From: CAYFVR01 sp046541515 | GTDB taxonomy: Bacteria; Desulfobacterota; Desulfobacteria; Desulfobacterales; Desulfococcaceae | Length of the DNA: 19,115 bases | NCBI GenBank assembly: GCA_046541515.1 | Contig: JBKHDD010000089.1 | Coordinates: forward strand, 1 to 19,115 | Reading direction: 5' to 3' | In this document: positions 16,466 through 19,115 of the stretch, piece by piece | How the letters are laid out: each line of letters begins with the position of its first letter | Position numbering within the stretch: position 1 is the first letter of the stretch | The notes under the pieces: generated by a model | Database searches by the model: none | Seen by the model: the letters and a program-made list of their open reading frames with translations, nothing else | Told to the model about the DNA's origin: nothing | Made by a program: the position numbers and the translations under genes

Positions 16466-16504
16466 ATGGAACTCGGTATGCCAATTTTGCGTTTTTGCCG
16501 ATGA
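16466..16504 (+). promoter_or_regulatory. possible 12-codon leader ORF overlapping the clpV start
   Basis: ATG at 16466 opens a 12-codon frame (MELGMPILRFCR) whose TGA (16502-16504) overlaps the clpV ATG (16501) as ATGA. clpV itself has no Shine-Dalgarno sequence, so translation could be coupled to this leader. The leader also lacks a clear ribosome site, so chance is possible. Confidence 0.2.
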
Positions 16505-19115
16505 CCCACGACCTCCAAACGCTCATCGACAAGCTCAATCCCGTCTGCCGGAAGGGGATGGAGAAGGCGGCGGAGCTGTGCGTCTCCCAGACCCACTACA
16601 ACGTGGAGGTGGAGCACTATCTTCTGGCTCTGCTGGACCTGCCGGAGACCGATCTGGTCCACCTGTTCCCCCACTACGACATCCGGCCCGAGGACGCGAT
16701 TCGGGAGCTGCGCCGGTTCATCGAGCGGTTCCGCCGGGGCAACACCCGGACCCCGGCCCTTTCCCCCCACATCCTGCGGCTTTTGGAACAGTCCTGGATG
16801 CTCTCCTCCCTCCACTTCGACGCCGAACGCATCCGATCCGGCGCCATGTTGCTGGCCCTGCTGGAGACCGAGGCGCTGCGGACCGTGGTCTTCGAAGCCG
16901 CGCCGGTGCTCAAGCGCTTTCCCCGGGGCCGCATGAAGGAGGAAATCGGCGAACTGCTGGCGGAGACCCCCGAGGCCGAGCCCCGAGCGGGCAACGTCGA
17001 GCCAGGAGATTCCGCCGAGCCCAGCAAGACGCCCCACCTGGATCGGTACACCCTGGACCTGACCGAACGGGCCCGCACCGGCCTGATCGATCCCATCCTG
17101 GGCCGCGACGCCGAAATCCGCCAGCTCATCGACATCCTGACCCGGCGGCGGCAGAACAATCCGATCCTCACCGGGGACGCGGGCGTGGGGAAGACCGCCG
17201 TGGTGGAAGGCTTCGCGTTGCGGATCGCCCGGGGCGACGTGCCGCCGGGGTTGAAGTCGATTTCCCTCCGCCTGCTGGACCTGGGGCTGCTCCAGGCCGG
17301 GGCGGGGGTGAAGGGCGAATTTGAAAAGCGGCTCAAGGCGGTGGTGGACGAGGTGCGCACCTCCCCGGCGCCGGTCATCCTCTTCATCGACGAGGCCCAC
17401 ACCATGATCGGCGCGGGGGGCGGCGCCGGCATGGGGGACGCCGCCAATCTGCTCAAACCCGCCCTGGCCCGGGGGGAACTGCGCACCATCGCCGCCACCA
17501 CCTGGGCCGAATACAAAAAATACTTCGAGAAGGACCCGGCCCTGGCCCGCCGGTTCCAGGTGGTGAAGGTGGAGGAGCCCGACGAGGCCGCCGCCGCGGA
17601 AATGCTGCGCGGCGTGGCCGCCAACCTGGAGGCCCACCACGGCGTGGTGATTCTGGACGAGGCGGTGCGGGACGCGGTTCGCCTTTCACACCGCTACATC
17701 ACCGGCCGCCAGCTTCCGGACAAGGCCATCGGCGTGCTGGACACCGCCTGCGCCCGCGTCGCCCTGGGGCAGAACGCCACCCCGCCGGAGATCGAAGAGC
17801 TGATCCGCCAAATCGACCGGGCCGAAACCGAGCTGGGGCTGCTCCATCGGGAGCAGGCCGTGGGCCACGATCATCGGGAACGAATCGAAGCCTTGGAATC
17901 CGAGTTGGCCCGGACCAGGGAGGCGCGGAAACGGCTGGAAGATCGCTGGAAAAAAGAGCGAACCCTGGCCGACCGGGTCATCGCCCTGGAGAAAAAAATC
18001 ACCGCCGGCTGCGGCCCGGGGCGAACCGCCTGTTCCCCGACCGGGGCGGCGGAAGCCCAAAAGCTGGCCGATCTAAAGGCAAAACTGGCCGAGGTCCAGG
18101 GAAACGCGCCCATGGTGCCCGCGGCGGTGGACGGGGCCGCGGTGGCCCGGGTGATTTCCGGCTGGACCGGGATTCCCGCGGGGCGGATGATGACCGACGA
18201 AATCGGCGCCGTTCTCCAAATGAAATCCCTGCTATCCGAGCGGATCCTCGGCCAGCCCGAAGCCCTGGACGCCATCTGCCGCCGGATTCGGACCTACCGG
18301 GCGCATTTGGACGATCCCTCCCGGCCGGTGGGCGCGTTTCTGCTGGTGGGTCCCAGCGGAGTGGGCAAGACGGAAACGGCCCTGGCCCTGGCCGACATCC
18401 TTTACGGCGGCGAGCGCAACCTGACGGTCATCAACATGTCCGAGTATCAGGAAGCCTACACCGTCTCCGGCCTCAAGGGATCTCCCCCCGGCTACGTGGG
18501 CCACGGCAAGGGCGGGGTGCTCACCGAGGCGGTGCGGCGGCGGCCCTACGGCGTGGTGTTGCTGGACGAGGTGGAAAAGGCCCATCCCGACGTGATGGAG
18601 CTGTTCTACCAGGTTTTCGACAAGGGGACCCTGGAGGATTCCGAGGGCGTCCCGGTGGATTTCCGGAACACGATTCTGTTGCTGACCTCCAACGTGGCCT
18701 CGGAGATTCTGCTGGAGCGGTGCGCCAACCCCCGCAACCGGCCAAGCGCGGAGTTGGTTTTGGACTGGATTCGGCCGGAGCTGCAAAATCATTTCCGGCC
18801 GGCGTTTCTGGGGCGGCTGGTGGTGGCGCCCTATTTTCCGCTGGACGTGGACACGATCCGGGAAATCGTTGAACTGCAAATGCGCAAGATTCAGGCGCGT
18901 TTTCTGGAAAACCACCGGCTGCCGCTGACCTACAGCGACGAGCTGGCCGCGGAGATCGCCATGCGCTGCACCCGGGCGGACACCGGCGCCCGGAACGTGG
19001 ACAATATCCTGACCCACCATCTGCTGCCGGACCTCTCCGCCGAACTGCTGCGCCGGATGGCCGAGGGGCGGCCCGGCGCGGCGGTTCACGTGGGCATGGA
19101 CGGGGCGGGGGATTT
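16501..19115 (+). CDS. clpV: ClpV (TssH), T6SS sheath-recycling AAA+ ATPase (3' end cut by window)
   Basis: ClpV is a hexameric Clp/Hsp100 unfoldase that disassembles contracted TssBC sheath for reuse. The 871 codons present are nearly a full-length protein. The N-terminal Clp repeat domain starts with LIDKLNPVCRKGMEKAAELC and the ClpV-specific THYNVEVEHYLL. The first AAA+ domain has Walker A GDAGVGKT (225-232) and Walker B VILFIDE (292-298). A middle coiled-coil lies at about 430-535, containing a Gly/Cys segment (Cys504, Cys511). SGWTGIP (553-559) leads to the second AAA+ domain with GPSGVGKT (617-624) and VVLLDE (685-690). Both nucleotide sites are intact. The start at 16501 matches the family N-terminus but lacks a visible Shine-Dalgarno sequence. 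No stop is reached. Confidence 0.96.
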   Translation, partial: MTHDLQTLIDKLNPVCRKGMEKAAELCVSQTHYNVEVEHYLLALLDLPETDLVHLFPHYDIRPEDAIRELRRFIERFRRGNTRTPALSPHILRLLEQSWMLSSLHFDAERIRSGAMLLALLETEALRTVVFEAAPVLKRFPRGRMKEEIGELLAETPEAEPRAGNVEPGDSAEPSKTPHLDRYTLDLTERARTGLIDPILGRDAEIRQLIDILTRRRQNNPILTGDAGVGKTAVVEGFALRIARGDVPPGLKSISLRLLDLGLLQAGAGVKGEFEKRLKAVVDEVRTSPAPVILFIDEAHTMIGAGGGAGMGDAANLLKPALARGELRTIAATTWAEYKKYFEKDPALARRFQVVKVEEPDEAAAAEMLRGVAANLEAHHGVVILDEAVRDAVRLSHRYITGRQLPDKAIGVLDTACARVALGQNATPPEIEELIRQIDRAETELGLLHREQAVGHDHRERIEALESELARTREARKRLEDRWKKERTLADRVIALEKKITAGCGPGRTACSPTGAAEAQKLADLKAKLAEVQGNAPMVPAAVDGAAVARVISGWTGIPAGRMMTDEIGAVLQMKSLLSERILGQPEALDAICRRIRTYRAHLDDPSRPVGAFLLVGPSGVGKTETALALADILYGGERNLTVINMSEYQEAYTVSGLKGSPPGYVGHGKGGVLTEAVRRRPYGVVLLDEVEKAHPDVMELFYQVFDKGTLEDSEGVPVDFRNTILLLTSNVASEILLERCANPRNRPSAELVLDWIRPELQNHFRPAFLGRLVVAPYFPLDVDTIREIVELQMRKIQARFLENHRLPLTYSDELAAEIAMRCTRADTGARNVDNILTHHLLPDLSAELLRRMAEGRPGAAVHVGMDGAGD

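Noticed and set aside
16270..17640. Minus-strand frame opposite clpV
   Set aside because: It overlaps the conserved N-terminal and first AAA+ domains of ClpV and has no domain of its own.

Overview
The window is most of a type VI secretion system (T6SS) locus. Every supported gene lies on the + strand. The order is tssK, tssL, tssM, tssA, tssB, tssC, hcp (tssD), tssE, tssF, tssG, then an unrelated accessory gene, then tssH/clpV, which runs off the right edge with probably only a few residues missing. A T6SS with a TssJLM-type trans-envelope complex implies a Gram-negative host. The core genes are G+C-rich (about 65-70% in the lines I counted, with many codons ending in G or C), which fits a high-GC proteobacterium or relative. 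I cannot place it more precisely from sequence alone.

Region 1 (1-7951) holds tssK-L-M-A as a tightly overlapping block (4-11 base overlaps). It encodes the baseplate-to-membrane connector, the membrane complex and the assembly factor TssA. Region 2 (7952-11180) holds the contractile machine: the sheath subunits TssB and TssC and the tube protein Hcp. Each of these has its own strong Shine-Dalgarno sequence, and they are separated by structured gaps of 120-240 bases. The gaps contain an inverted pair of REP-like palindromes between tssB and tssC, a hairpin after hcp and a second kind of REP-like palindrome before tssE. Region 3 (11181-14459) is the overlapping baseplate block tssE-F-G; base composition falls inside the 3' third of tssG.

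Region 4 (14460-16500) looks like a cargo island inside the cluster. A 485-base, extremely AT-rich stretch (about 21% G+C over 14521-14880 by hand count) precedes a roughly 50% G+C gene for a 423-residue protein I do not recognise, and a possible 54-codon gene follows. The position, base composition and lack of resemblance to any Tss component suggest a secreted effector or adaptor with a possible partner, but that is inference. Region 5 (16501-19115) is clpV, the AAA+ ATPase that recycles contracted sheath.

Together the genes give nearly a full apparatus: TssL and TssM anchor the complex, TssK, E, F and G form the baseplate, TssA starts and coordinates polymerisation, TssB/C contract around the Hcp tube, and ClpV resets the sheath. 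The lipoprotein TssJ, the spike VgrG (TssI), a PAAR tip and any FHA/kinase regulators are not in this window.
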